From Miscanthus floridulus (taxonomy: Eukaryota; Streptophyta; Magnoliopsida; Poales; Poaceae): a stretch of 64,000 nt of DNA. The notes under the pieces were generated by a model. It did no database searches. It was not told where the DNA came from and saw only the letters and a list, made by a program, of their open reading frames with translations. This document shows, one piece after another, positions 23,406 to 35,451 of the stretch. The stretch lies in contig NC_089584.1 of assembly GCF_019320115.1 (NCBI RefSeq), positions 79,675,922 through 79,739,921 on the forward strand. The letters run 5' to 3'. Both the position numbers and the translations under genes were made by a program. Each line of letters starts with the position of its first letter. Position 1 is the first letter of the stretch.

Positions 23406-23855
23406 CTCCCCCTCGCCCGACGGAGGTCCGTACTGCCCCCAACCACTATGGGTCTGAAAGTACGAGTCAGGGTCAAACTTCTGATGCCAGAAGGGGAGTA
23501 GGCGCATCTTGATGTGACCTATGGCCATGACGGGCCACATCGAGGACGCACGTCGCCAATAGCATCGGGCATGCCGGTGTTGTACTACCTACTCCCCATA
23601 CGGCCTCAGGCGGAGACATCAATGAGCCATACCATCCACTAGCATGGGATGGAGCACCATGACCGGCTGACGACGCCTACGTGCGACATCAGTGATGAAC
23701 AAGGCCATGACGTGGAACCATCCCCATCACCATCTACAGGGTCAGCAGGACCCGCATGAAGGAGATGGAAGACGCTGCGATCCCAGAAGCCTTCCTCTCC
23801 TCGTCTCTTTTTCTCTCTTTCTCTCTCTGATGTAACCTTCATCTTCCCCTTTGTC

Positions 23856-23862
23856 TATAAAA
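23856..23862 (+). promoter_or_regulatory. TATA box in the 5' LTR of element E
   Basis: TATAAAA, 320 bp upstream of the LTR end, in a T/C-rich context, followed by a G-rich leader. It is the expected core promoter for E genomic RNA. Confidence 0.6.
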
Positions 23863-24182
23863 GGGGAAGCAGGGCACCCCACGGAGGGGGCGATTCAAAG
23901 ACACATCTAACATGTCGAAGCGGTGAAAGGCTTATACGCTCAATAGTAGACAGAGAGCTCAACCAGACTCACTCTTTCCACCAGAGACTTGGGACCTTCT
24001 ACCTCTCTCGCCTCTTTGTAACCCCTACTACAAACCAAGTGCCGGTAACACGAGCAGCAGCAGACTGGACATAGGGACATTCTACCCAAACTAGTATAAA
24101 TCCTTGTCTCATCCGAGCACAACATTCTAGGTTAGATGAGTAAACTAGAAATTTACTAGCCGGTACTTGAAACACCGACAGT

Positions 24183-24200
24183 TGGCATGTTAGGTAGGGG
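24183..24200 (+). other. Degenerate primer-binding site of element E
   Basis: TGGCATGTTAGGTAGGGG, two bases after the LTR. Against the intact version TGGCGCGCCAGGTAGGGG the four changes are all G-to-A or C-to-T. Confidence 0.75.
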
Positions 24201-24826
24201 CCTTTTGCGCATCTCGTAGTCCACAACAGGCCACAGATAGCTAGCCATGGCATTAGCTGGGTCCTAGGCACGCACATGCGCTTCAGGAGCCTAGACTTCA
24301 TCATCGCCATGGGGAGAGCTGGCGCGGGCTCTTGCCCCTGTCCAACTCATTTGCTCCACTAGCCTCGATGCAACCGTCGAGGCCCTCGGGAAGCTATAGC
24401 TGCGCACATCAGAGGCCTAAGTCCCCGGGAGCGACCAACTCCTCGGCTTCGATTACAGGAGGCTAGAGCGTCAGCTCGATGCCTTCCTGAGACCCTGACC
24501 GTCCTGGGAGGATGTGTGCTACCTCACCTTCTCTCTCGCCAATGTCATGATGCAGCTTGCCAAAGGCGAGCCACCATCCCCAGAATATCTCACCCGGACG
24601 CCCCGGCAGCGTTACCGTTTGGTGTGCGTAATGCCGCGAGGACCGTTGGTCACCTTGTAGTACAGTGCATGTCCCCAGATCCCATGGATGACGAATTCGT
24701 GGGAATGGCTGATTAGGTCGCGGAGTCTTTTCATGACCTTCTCGTGGGAGATTCAGAGTCGATCTCTGACTCTAACTCTAGTAGGGGGAGCCATCACCCC
24801 TCACGAGAATGTTTTATGGCAGGTAC
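24201..24826 (+). pseudogene. Element E gag leader / N-terminal gag remnant
   Basis: About 620 bp between the primer site and the insertion point of D. The only ORF of note is 24516-24716 (66 codons). By position it is the leader and start of gag, continuing at 35927 on the other side of D. Too many stops are present to define a start codon. Confidence 0.5.
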
Positions 24827-25062
24827 TATCAATGAAATCTAGTCGGCAGTCTATCGAGGGGTATACCCACAGTAGTAGATGATTGGTGGAGGTGCGCGTA
24901 ATAGGAACTAGATGGTGACATGGGCGTAGAGACAGTGATTTGATAGGTGCAGGCCATCTGATCGACATAATACCCTATGTCCTATGTCTTTGGTGTATTG
25001 TATTGAATATGAGATGCATTCGAGGGGGGTCCCTAGCCGCCTTATATAGTCTAGAGGGTAGG
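24827..25062 (-). repeat. Truncated 3' LTR of element D
   Basis: It matches 35452-35690 of the 5' LTR (TATCAATGAAATCTAGTC...GAGGGTAGGG). The other half of the LTR, including the upstream promoter part, is absent and repeat sequence abuts directly at 25063. Confidence 0.85.
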
Positions 25063-25150
25063 GTGCTTAGCACTTGACCATGGTGAAATTTGGAGAGTGC
25101 TTAGCACTATATCAGGGCGAAATTGGAGAGTGCTTAGCACTAGGCCGTGG
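25063..25150. repeat. Short tandem repeat, 33-34 bp unit, at the D 3' LTR break
   Basis: GTGCTTAGCACT occurs at 25063, 25097 and 25130, spaced 34 and 33 bp, each followed by a related spacer (GGTGAAATTTGGAGA, GGGCGAAATTGGAGA). The core is nearly palindromic. Confidence 0.8.
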
Positions 25151-25533
25151 ACAACAAATGGAGAAAACATCATGGAGAAAATCATTATTGAAATGCATAA
25201 ATACATAAGGGGTACATATCTTAGTAGGACGTCTCAAGGATAGAAACGCCTGAGGTGTTCGATGTGCCAGGAGTTAGGGATGTCTAGGCCATCTTGATCG
25301 CAGAGTCTATAGGATCCTAGTCGGGTGGCCTTGACAATGTATGGACCCTCCCAAGGTGAAGATAGCTTGTGCATCCCGTCAGTCTTCTATTTCCTACGGA
25401 GTACCATGTTGCCGACCACGAAGGATTGCTCCTGGATATTGCGGTTGAAGTATTTACACAGACTGTCTAGGTACTTGGCTGTCCAAACACATATGACCAA
25501 GTGTTCTTCCTCAAGTCGGTCGACATCATCTTG
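25151..25533 (-). other. Element D 3' internal region
   Basis: Between the tandem repeat and the integrase end. Reverse-strand text around 25530-25370 still looks like the C-terminal part of an integrase (Arg/Lys/Glu-rich, following the last ORF in order), but stops prevent a residue-level call. Confidence 0.45.
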
Positions 25534-26660
25534 TCATGCCTGATCATTGTTCTCTTCATCATAGTTCTTTATCCTTGGTGCTCGGAAAGCGACATCAGTG
25601 GGTAACATGGCCTTTGATCCAAACACCAAGAAATAGGGAGAGACTCCGGTGTTGCAACTGGGTTGGGTCCTTAGTCCCCAGACCACAACTGGTAGTTCTT
25701 TGAGCCATTTGCCCGGATGTTTATGATCCTTCTCATATAACCTCTTCTTCAGGGCGTCTAAAGTCATGCCGTTCGATCGCTCAACCTGGCCATTAGCCCT
25801 GGGGTGCGTGACCGATACATACTTAATGGATATGCATTGATCCTTGTAGAAATCCTAGAAGTCACTGCCGGTAAATGTAGAAAGGTTGGTGATGATATTG
25901 TTCGGTAGCCCAAACCTATGGATGATGTCGTTGAAGAGCTCTACTGCTTTCTTTGCTATAGACTGGACGAGCGGCTTGTACTCGATCCACTTGGAGAATT
26001 TGTCAATAGCGACATAAACCCATCGGAATCCACTAGGGGTGTTCTTGAATGGCCCAATCATGTCTAGTCCCCAGCATGCGAATGGCCAAGAGGCAGGAAT
26101 CATCTGTAGAGCCTGAGCTAACCTATGGATGATGTCGTTGAAGAGCTCTGCTGCTTTCTTTGCTGTAGACTGGATGAGCGGCTTGTACTCGATCCACTTG
26201 GAGAATTTGTCAATAGCAACATAAACCCATCGGAATCCACTGGGGGTGTTCTTGAATGGCCCAATCATGTCCAGTCCCTAGCATGCGAATGGGCAAGAGG
26301 TGGGAATCATCTGCAGAGCCTGAGCTAGAACGTGGATCTATTTGGTGAAAAATTAGCATCCCTCACACCATTGGACAAGCGTTTTGGTGTCTATGACTGC
26401 TGATGGCCAATAGAAACCTGCTCAGAAAGCTTTGCTAACTAGACTTCTAGAGGCTACGTGGTTGCTGCAGGATCCAGCGTGGATTTCTTGAAGCAATGCC
26501 ACTCCTTCCTAAGATATGCACTTCTAAAGCAATTCCCCATTTGCATTCTTCTACATTAGCTTGCCATCGACTAGCACATAATGCTTGCTGCGGCGAATTA
26601 GGCATTCCATCTCAGTCTTGACAGCTAGTACATCTATAGTGGTCAAGTACTTGATAAAAG
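25534..26660 (-). pseudogene. pol: Integrase of element D, with internal duplication
   Basis: Order on the minus strand: a decayed HHCC zinc-binding region (26600-26350, ending CEGC), then the rve core. The core shows GLDMIGPFKNTPSGFRWVY and AIDKFSKWIEYKP (first catalytic Asp present). The second catalytic Asp region reads IITNLSTFTGSDF, with Asn (codon 25885-25887) in place of the usual Asp of ITDNGTQF. Residues after this (KKRLYEKDHKHPGKWLKELP, GVSPYFLVFGSKAMLP) are the C-terminal core. A 69-residue segment is duplicated in frame. Loss of the Asp means no strand transfer even if expressed. Confidence 0.85.
25914..26327. repeat. 207-bp tandem duplication inside D integrase
   Basis: Copy 1 is 25914-26120 and copy 2 is 26121-26327. 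They start ACCTATGGATGATGTCGTTG and end GCCTGAGCTA. By hand count about 11 of 207 bases differ. The length is 69 codons, so the reading frame is kept and the protein has two copies of the AIDKFSKWIEYKP block. Confidence 0.92.
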
Positions 26661-26664
26661 GCTC

Positions 26665-27171
26665 TCACCAATCACTGCTTGGCCTAGGAATTACCAGGAC
26701 CAATTGCTCGGTAGGGGAAGATTCGTGACCTGCTTGCTCCTGCTTAATGGATGGAGTTTGAAGATCCTGGAAGAAGACATCGGTCGGGACCTTGGCTTTG
26801 GTCGACCCTAGCTTGGATAGCTGGTCGGCAGCTTGGTTCTGATCTCGTATGATGTTGTGGTATTCAATACCATAGAATTTGCCCTCCAACTCTCTGATTT
26901 CTGAGCAGTAAGCATCCATCTTATCACTGGTACAAGACAAATCTTTGTTGACCTAATTAATGATTAGTGTGGAGTCATCGTATACTAAGAGGCATTTAAC
27001 GCCAAGTTCGATGGCAATATGGAGACCATGGAGACATGCTTCGTACTCAGCGGCATTATTGGAGGCTAGAAAATAAATTCGGAGGACATATCGGAGGTGA
27101 TCTCCTATTGGAGAAATAAAAAAGATAGCTGCCCCAGCACCGTCAAGGTTGAGGGAGCTATCGAAGTACAT
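26665..27171 (-). pseudogene. pol: RNase H of element D
   Basis: MYFDSSLNLDGAGAAIFF carries the first catalytic Asp, with Ser for the usual Gly after it. LASNNAAEYEACLHGLHIAI carries the Glu, LVYDDSTLIIN the second Asp, and DQNQAADQLSKL the last Asp. Two ORFs (27171-26953 and 26940-26665) are separated by a stop. It would degrade the RNA strand during reverse transcription. Confidence 0.85.
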
Positions 27172-27174
27172 GAC

Positions 27175-28640
27175 CTAGTGCTCGGGTTGGTCGGCTGAGA
27201 TAGGAGCTTGCATGTCAGTCCATTCGATGATGAAATCAGTGAGAACTTGAGACTTTATCATCTGGTGGCCCTTGAAATCAATGGAGTACGTGTCGAGCTC
27301 TACTGCCCATTTAATGATGTGGCCATTGGCTTCCTTATTACGGAGGAAGTCACCCAGCGGATACTCAATAACCACTGCTACTTGATATGTCTCAAAGTAA
27401 TGGCGGAGCTTCCTAGACGTAATAAGGACAGCATACAACAGCTTCTGGACCTAAGGATACCGAGCCTTAGACTCGTTCAAGACTTTGCTAATGAAGTAGA
27501 CATGGCATTGAACTTTATAGGCGTGCCCGACTTCTTCTTGTTCAACGATGATGGTAGTACTGACGACATGGTTGGTTGCAGTGATGTAGATCAATAAGGT
27601 TTCGCCAGCTTGTGGTGCTATCATGTCTAGAGGCGTTGTGAGGAATTGCTTGAGCTCAGCAAAGGCCTTGTCAGCTTCAGGCATCTAGGTAAACTTCTCT
27701 GAAGCTTTGAGTAGCTTGAAGAACGGCAAACCCTTTTCGCCCAATCAGGATATGAAATGACTTAAAGCCACCATACATCCTGTTAGCTTCTAGACATCCT
27801 TCACGTAGGTCAGTGGTTTCATCTCTGACGTTGCCTAGGAGTATACTAGATAGAACACCGAATATGCACTTAGTGGGATTCAGCTTCCAATGGAAATTCT
27901 TTAGGTTTTGGAAAGTTTCTTCGAGGTCAGCGATGAGGTTGTCGACAGTCTTAGACTTAACTACCACATCATTGACGTAGGCCTTGACATTCTTCCTGAT
28001 TTGGTCCTGGAGGCATCATTGGATAGCTCTCTGGTAGGTGGCGCCGATGTTTTTTAGCCCAAAGGACATGGTGGTGTAGCAATAGGCACCGAAGGGTGTG
28101 ATGAACGAAGTTTTGATATGGTCTTCCACCTTTAAGGAGATCTGGTGATAACCAAAATAGCAATCAAGAAAGCACAAGAGCTCACAACCGGCTGTTGAAT
28201 CTATGACCTCGTCAATGCGAGGTAAGCCAAAGGGGTTTTAGGGCGGTGTTTGTTGAGATCGGTGTAATCAACGCACATTCTCCATTCATTATTCTTTTTT
28301 TCATACAAGGGCTGGATTGGCAAGCCACTCTGGGTGATACACCTCTTTAATAAAGCCAGCTGCTAATAGCCGAGTTATTTCTACCCTAATAGCCTCCTTT
28401 TTGTCTTGCACAAATCGTCAGAGCCTTTGCTTGATCGGTTTGGCGGTCGGCGTGATGTTTAAGGAGTGCTCGATCAGCTCCCAAGGAACGCCAGGCATGT
28501 CAGCTAGTTTCCATGCAAACACGTCAATGTTTCTATGGAGGAAGCTGGAGAGCGCATCTTCCTATTTGGGGTCGAGATGGGCCCCAATCTAGGCCGTCTT
28601 GCTTCTGTCGCCGATCATGAGCTCAACCTCCTTTATGTCT
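27175..28640 (-). pseudogene. pol: Reverse transcriptase of element D, active site mutated
   Basis: Blocks in several frames on the minus strand: PNQEECQG and NVKAYVNDVVVKS at 27960-27985, then DNLIADLEETFQNLKNFHWKLNP and KCIFGVLSS to 27870. The C-terminal connection includes TPLDMIAPQAGETLLIYITAT and KVQCHVYFISKVLNESKARYP (27684-27451), then YAVLITSRKLRHYFETYQV (27438-27380). The polymerase motif is YVND (27968-27979) instead of YVDD, which removes a metal-binding Asp. Confidence 0.85.
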
Positions 28641-28689
28641 TTGGACTTAGTCATAGACCGAGATTGGCTCCTAAGGTAGGATCTCCACT

Positions 28690-29359
28690 GGGACCTTCTT
28701 AGAGTTGGTGATGTAAGCCTCCATTCTGGCTGAGAGATCCATCACATCAGCGATGGTGAGTCCTTCTCTTTCATAGTTGTAGGCGGTGGAGACATTAGCA
28801 TGCAGGGTGAGAACGCCCTATTCTGTCAGGATCTTCAACACCAGGTAGACATAATGGGGCATGGCCATGAACTTGGTGAGAGCTGGTTGGCCACGGATGG
28901 CGTGGTAGGCGGTGTCGAAGTCTACCATCAAGAAGTTCATGTACTCAGTACGAAAGTGGTCGATGGTGCCAAACTAGACTGGCAAGGTGGTCTGCTCAAA
29001 AGGTTGGGATGCTCTACCAGGTATAATCCCCTAGTATGGAGAATCAACAAGGATGAGATCGTCCTTTGTGAGGCCTAACTCAGTTAGGGCTCCAGCGAAG
29101 AGGAGATTGAGGGCACTCCCACCGTCTATGAAGACCTTCTTGAACCGCTTGTTGCGGATGGTGGGATCCAGCACGGGTAGGAAATGCCCTGGGTATGGGA
29201 TATCCACCCACTAGTCAGCCCTACTAAAGGTGATAGGGTACTCCTACCAGTCTAGATATTTAGGATCAGCGACCATGTCATACTTGGTGATCGACATGAC
29301 CTACCGAGCGGTGAGTTTCTACTAGCGTTTGCTCTCAGTGGTGGCGTACCCTCCGAAGA
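28690..29359 (-). pseudogene. pol: Protease region of element D
   Basis: Around 29130-29090 the minus strand reads VFIDGGSALNLLFAGALTEL, the D-G-G/S-A motif of the retropepsin, followed by SPYWGIIPGRASQPFEQTTL and later AYHAIRGQPALTKFMAMPH (28900-28850). Individual stops (CTA on the plus strand) interrupt it. This domain would cut the Gag-Pol polyprotein. Confidence 0.75.
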
Positions 29360-30349
29360 TTATGGCAACGGTCTTGTTGGCATCTTGGAAAGTGGGTCGT
29401 GCATCCTTAGGATGCTCCTCCCCCTTACCATCATCTGACTCATCATCCTTGCGCCACTGCCGTTTCTGCTCCTCATCGTGGAAAGCTTTGGCCATGCCAT
29501 AGCATTGCTACATGGTGTGCTTGCTGTCCTTGTGAATTGGGCATGGACCATCAAGGAGCTTTTTGTAGGCAGCATTGAAATGGTGCTTAGCGCGTGGCTA
29601 CTCTATGTTGTTGATGAAGTTTTTTGGTCGGTGGCGATGTGGCTGTGCAACCCATGATCCCTCTAGCCAATCACTATGATAACGTTCACGATCGTCATAG
29701 CGCCTGCCATGATCTTCATAATGTCGTTCTTCATGGTGATCATCATCACGACATGGGTGGCGATCCGAGCGGGAAGCACGAGCAACATCATCCTTGAACT
29801 ACTGATCAGCTTCTTTGGAGTCTACGTATGAGTTTGCAACCTTAAGGAGTTCACCGATGGTCTGGGGCCTCGTGTGGTAAAGTTTTGAGCGTAGCTCCTA
29901 ATGGTGATGGAGTCCTCTGGTGAAATCAGAGATGGCCTCACTGTCCCCAATGTTGGGGATAGTGTTCCTCATTTCTGAGAAATCCTGATGTAGCTTCGCA
30001 AAGGTTCCCCTAGACGTCTAATGGAGTTTTTCCATATCATACTTCGTGCCAGGCTGCTGACACGTTGCCATGTAATTCTTGATAAAAACTCTCTTAAGAT
30101 CATCCCAAGATTCGATGGAGTCCTCCACCAAGCCCATAAGCCAATTATTGGTAGATTAGGAGAGCATAACAGGCAGATAGTTTGCCATTATGTCGCTGTT
30201 TCCCCCAACGGCACATACGGCGATCTCGTAGAGCTGCATCCACTGCTCGAGATTAGCCTTGCCATCGTAGGGATCGACTCCAAAGACCTTGGAGCCTACG
30301 GGCCATTGTACAGCTCACAGCCTTGCTATAAAGGGGTGAGGTTCCATCG
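29360..30349 (-). pseudogene. gag: C-terminal gag of element D
   Basis: The ORF at 29575-29360 overlaps, in another frame, a zinc-binding-like segment CPIHKDSKHTM followed by a TAG and QCYGMAKAFHDEE. The Cys/His spacing is typical of Tat-type Gag. Upstream (30340-29600) the capsid part is recognisable only from scattered blocks. It adjoins solo LTR G, on whose far side gag continues. Confidence 0.65.
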
Positions 30350-30354
30350 GCTCG

Positions 30355-33300
30355 TGTGGTAGAACCTCCTAAATTATAGGACCCACATGCACTTGTCACT
30401 GGCCAACGACCTTTGACATCTATGCATATGTTCCTGGTAGCTTAAGAAGTCTATCGGGTGTCCTCGGGGAACCCCAAATCATCCACCATTTCCGAGCAGG
30501 ATCACGTTATAGAGTCATTGCAGTATTACAACATTTATTCAAATATCTACACCAGAGTAAAAATAGCGGAAGTCTTACAATAACATAATTTACAAAATAG
30601 TAGTTTCAAACCTCACAACTAAGTTCGATGTTTATTACAAAACGAAATAGTGGAGTGGCATTATAATATAATACAAAACACACAATGAAACTGCCCTGCC
30701 CAAGGGCCACACATTTACTTCTCATCGTCATCACAAGGAACAACCGTTAGGCAGCACGATCCGAAACAGATCTGCTCATGAGGCTCACCTGCAACAAGGG
30801 TCAACGAACCCTGAGTACAAAAGTACTCAACAAGACTTAACCAAAATATTAACTGATAAACTCAGGAATGCAGGCTCAGGGATTCAAGGTATGGGTTTAG
30901 CAATAATCAAAGTTATTTTGCGTAAAAGCTCTTTAATAAAAAATCTTTAATTTGACATTTATAACTTCATAAACTCATATACAAAGCTGACATGATCCGT
31001 ATGGAGATCATGAAACTTCATATCCAACACATTCTCAACCAGCCTCAAGTTCTAGTTATTAATACTACGATGATGAACAGTGAGTTGAGTCTCCATAACC
31101 GAGGAGCAACGACGATTCGAACCGATTAAACCCAGCTGGGAATTCCAGACCACACGACATATGCAGGTCCCCGACCTACATATACCAACCTACCCTCGGA
31201 TCCTCTAAACAAGAACGGGTCCGCGCCACCCGAGAATACAGTACTCCACCATTCCAGCCCATGGCCACGTGGGTACACGCTATTCCCGCCATCTCTCCAC
31301 TCCCAGTGCGCGAGTAGCCATTCTCATAATAGAATAGCCGAGTAAAGGCTTACCGGAGTATGTGGTTAGTACTACAAATTCTCACCTCATGCAATTCAAC
31401 AACGGACGTGCCTTAATGGACATAGGCGGAAAGAACCCGCTCACAAGACCTCCATGTCTTGTGGCTCACACACACCGAGTCCGCCCGGTCTAGATTTATT
31501 ACTCCACATCCCCATATCACATGATAACATAAGTAACCAAGGTTCCATTAAAAACTTGCAGGTGGCAGGTAATCACCCGACTTTCATCGTTCTACGCATA
31601 GCTAAGCAAAACTAGGCATATACGAATTTAAAACTGGTAATATGGTAAATATGGAATAACAAGGGTGGTAATGCACCAATTAGGCTCTTACTTAACTCCT
31701 AATCACTTAATGCAGTAACGGAAAGCAAAAGCGAAATTAATTTGTAAAACATAAGGTAGGGTTGTATGCATCTGGGGCTTGCCTTCGTTGACGGAAAAGT
31801 CCGGTTCCTGCGACGTTTCACAAGTATTCGATCCGACCTCAACAGACGGATTAACCTCCTCAACAACTTGATTAACTACCACGTGTTCACCTTCGTTCAC
31901 TACACGTAATAACAATGCCATGTTTAACATGATGCGGAATACGAAACATGATGCCCGATGATGGATGCAAAAATTAACAATTTGAATACAACTTTCCTTC
32001 GCGGTACAGTTACAAGTCAAACAAACTAAATCTTTTTTGTAACACATACATCAATTGCCAAGGATCATTATCAACAAATGACCCAAGGTCATCACTCAAT
32101 CCAAAATTTCAAACAAAACCTAAATCATTAAAGGTTACTATTTGCTTTTATGAATTAATTATTTAATTCAAAATTATGAAATAAATCAATTTGTTCCAAT
32201 TGACATCAAAATTTTTGTAAATGTTCATTACATGATAACTAAGTGGCAAAACAAATTTCATAATTTCTGGATAAATAAATAAGCCTAGAAAAATCATGGA
32301 AATTCCTTTATTAATTAATTGAGCAATTTTCATCACATTCAAAAAGTATTGAAAAACAACATTTCATATTTTTCCTAAATAATATACATCATAGAGAGGT
32401 CACACAAAAATTTTCATAATTTTTCGAGCTCTAAATAAATCTACACAAAAATAACAAAAACAGACACTATTCATTCAAATCTGAAAAACAGAAATTCATT
32501 TTGAACTACGCAGTCACTGACATCCCGACCCCACCTGTCATCCCTAACCTCGTGCGTTTGACCACACCGACGACTGCGCTGACCGACGATATCTCATCGA
32601 CGGCGAGACCAACGGCGACGGCCAAAGCACCAAAACACTCCCCTCGACTAGGCGCATCATTCTAGGGCACAAGCTGGACTAGCTACGGACTGGACCGAGC
32701 ACTACGCCGGCCATGGCGGACGCGGTGGCACGGCAGCGCTACGCTGGCGACGTGAGACCTATAAAGCTTAAACAGATGGCCTAGGAAGCATCAGCAGCTC
32801 ACCCCAAACGCGACTGAGTAGAGCACAAGGCCGGAGGAGCAACGGAGAGGTGGGTCGACGTTCCGAGCAAGCACGGCGGAGCAGATCGTCGTCGGTGGCG
32901 ATGCTCCGGTGGCTGTGGTGGTCAAAATGAGAAATCAATGGGTCATAGAGTACCACAGCATCGTGGCGAAGCTGAAGCAAGACTCAACAGGGGCAGAAGC
33001 GCACCGTGGAGCTCTGGCCACGACGAAGTGCTTGCGACGGGGACGCTGCCGGCCGCGAGGAAGAAGAGCGCGCACAGCAGTTTCCCAGTGAAATCAAACT
33101 AAATTGGTGGGTTGGCTGGGCGCACAAGGATAAGGCGGAGCTATTGAATGCTATGCTGCGATGGCACAGGCGCTGGTTCGATGGTGGGAGCTCGCCGGAG
33201 ATGAGCAAGGCGACGGGAAAACAGAGGAGGAGAAAACGGCAATGACGACGGCGACTCAGGTTGTAAAGGATGGCCAGGAAGCGCAAGGAAGCCACAGCAA

Positions 33301-33946
33301 AGCCATTTCCCTCGCCAGCGCGACGCCCAGATGGCCACGCGCACGACTGGAAGCAAGTCGAAGGATCGCCAGCAATGTAGCTTAGGCGGTGAACACTGTT
33401 CACAGAAATTACAAAATTGTCATTCGCCAAAATTCACAAATTACTCTCAAATTTTCATGACAACTCAAAAATCTCCAAAAACAAAAGTTGTTCAAAATCA
33501 AAAGTTCTACAACTTTGCTTTTATAACCAACTCCTAATTCGGTCTACATTTTGAAATGAACTTTTGAATTCAAATAGGGAAATTTAACGAATTACACCTT
33601 TTCAAATAACTTCAAATTTTACTAAACAACTTGAAAAACTTCAAAAACAAACTTTGTATAACTTGTCAAGCTCTACACTTTGGATTTAAGCCTCAACCCC
33701 AAAATGTGCTTTCATTTTGAAATGGATTTTCAGGGTAGGGTTTAAATACTGAAAATCAGGGTTTTCTGGAAAATTCAAATCCAAACCAAATTTTGACTTG
33801 ATTCAAACAATTCAATTCAACACTCATAACACAAATGTAAACTTGTTTTAGTGAATGCATATCAAAGTTTGCAATATGACCAAATGCCTTGCAATGCATA
33901 TGATGACATGTCATGTTTTTAATATTTAAACACCTGGGGTGTTACA
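30355..33946 (-). mobile_element. Solo LTR G (3.6 kb, Tekay/Del-like) inside gag of D
   Basis: Perfect TSD GCTCG at 30350-30354 and 33947-33951. The minus strand runs TGTAACACCCCAGGTG to GGTTCTACCACA. It has AT-rich flanks, a GC-rich island at about 32520-33390 and an AT-rich leader. No internal region remains, so it formed by LTR-LTR recombination. Removing it with one TSD rejoins gag of D. Confidence 0.93.
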
Positions 33947-33951
33947 GCTCG

Positions 33952-35300
33952 ACAATGGGGATTAGATAGAAGCCGATGGGGTTGCCGTGTTGGTTGTCGT
34001 ACTCCTATCAGCATTGGAGTTCTGCTTGATGCCACTAGGCATGACTATTCTTGATGCAATTGTGGGCATCGAGATTGGCGTTGATACGGTAGCGGGCATC
34101 ACCGCGCAGGGGTTGATTAACCTCCTGGTTGGCATCACGAGCTGGTTGGACACGCTAATTTCATGGTCCTTGTGATCTAGGGTTGATGGCAACATTGCCC
34201 CTAGACCCCCTTGGATGATCTAGCTGCTGTGATAACGGCTTCCCCTCTCATGGAAAGAGCCATGGGGGTTTCGACTGTGAGCCGATCCGGTCGAAAAAGA
34301 CGGAACTGGGTTCCAGATGTCATTGACCTAGACCTAAGCTACTTTAAGCAGTGCTTGAATCTTGAGTACCTCCGGCATTGGTGGGAGTCTAGCTAGCTCA
34401 TGGGTGGCCACAGCCAGATTGGCACTCGGCGTCTGCTCCACTTGCTGGTTGTCCACCATGAGGAACTCTTGTTGGAGATTATGAGCGAGAGGCGGTAGAC
34501 CACCTTTGGTGGCTTGGGCCACCTCTGGTGGCTTGGATGGTGTTTTCTACTTCTTCATTACAACATCGTTGGCGATCAGTGTTCCTGGCTTCACGCTAAT
34601 GGCGCTAGACACTGGTTTCTCCATTGACAGCAATGCTATCGTGGCTAACCATGAAAAGCTCTCTCCCAAAGTCTAGAGGGAAAGGTGGGTAGCTATTGGT
34701 AGAGCCCTCCAAATATGGCTCGAGGCTTTGCACTAGGATTGTATGGAGCATTTCATCTTGAAGCTGTCGGATTTGCACCATGTTTACCGTTGGCCCAGGC
34801 AGGTCGGCCTTAGGGAGGTCAATCTGGTAGAGATCATTGATGTAGCCGCGCTTGGTGTGGTCGACGAAAAGCTGGTGTAGGGCATCCCGATAGATCAGAT
34901 TCGCACCCACCAGCCCAAAAGAATAGGGCCTCAGCTTGTTCTCCATCGGGGCGAGGAGTGGTCGGTGTTGAACGTTACGCCCGTCCAGAGTTGCCATGAT
35001 CACCAGATATTCATCTTGCCACCTCGGATGACATGCATGAGCAGGGTGCTCAACATTAGTGCCGTGGTGACCTTGGAGTGCAGGAGTCACATCTCTATTG
35101 GTAGATTGATTTAAAACCAATTCCATGAGAGACAAGCACTTGGCTAAGCCATTGGTGACCCGATCGACAGATGTAATTAGATCATCCTGATCAATGGATC
35201 TCCTAACTTGGCGAGGAACCAGGATTGGAGCTTCTGGTGCCAGCGCCGGCGTGATCAGTGCCGACATGTTCGGGGCAGGATTATCCTGCATTGCCTCCAT
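33952..35300 (-). pseudogene. gag: N-terminal gag of element D
   Basis: The best-preserved part starts at Met 35300 (MEAMQDNPAPNMSALITPAL) and runs 231 codons to 34605, including LRPYSFGLVGANLIYRD and RGYINDLYQIDLPK. Stops then break the frame. Shorter pieces continue to 33962. The start fits, since it lies 130 bp after the primer site. Confidence 0.75.
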
Positions 35301-35432
35301 GATCTCTCCATTGCCATTGGCGTTGATAATCCAGGTTATGGATCCAATCGTGAACGACTAGCCTGGCTCAGGGAAGATCATGGATCTCAAGAATTTGACC
35401 ATCTAGTTGGCCATGGAATCAGCACGCTCACC

Positions 35433-35450
35433 CCCTACCTAGCGCGCCAC
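35433..35450 (-). other. Primer-binding site of element D
   Basis: The minus strand reads TGGCGCGCTAGGTAGGGG, one base inside the LTR, nearly the intact Tat/Grande form. Confidence 0.85.
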
Positions 35451-35451
35451 T

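Larger units (their letters stand above)
19371..24180 (+). repeat. 5' LTR of element E, split by solo LTR C
   Basis: The LTR consists of 19371-19504 and 23411-24180, about 900 bp once C and one TSD copy are removed. It ends GAAACACCGACA. The left part carries repeated phrases built on GACCCCGAGGGC. The terminal dinucleotides TA...CA differ from the canonical TG...CA. Confidence 0.82.
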
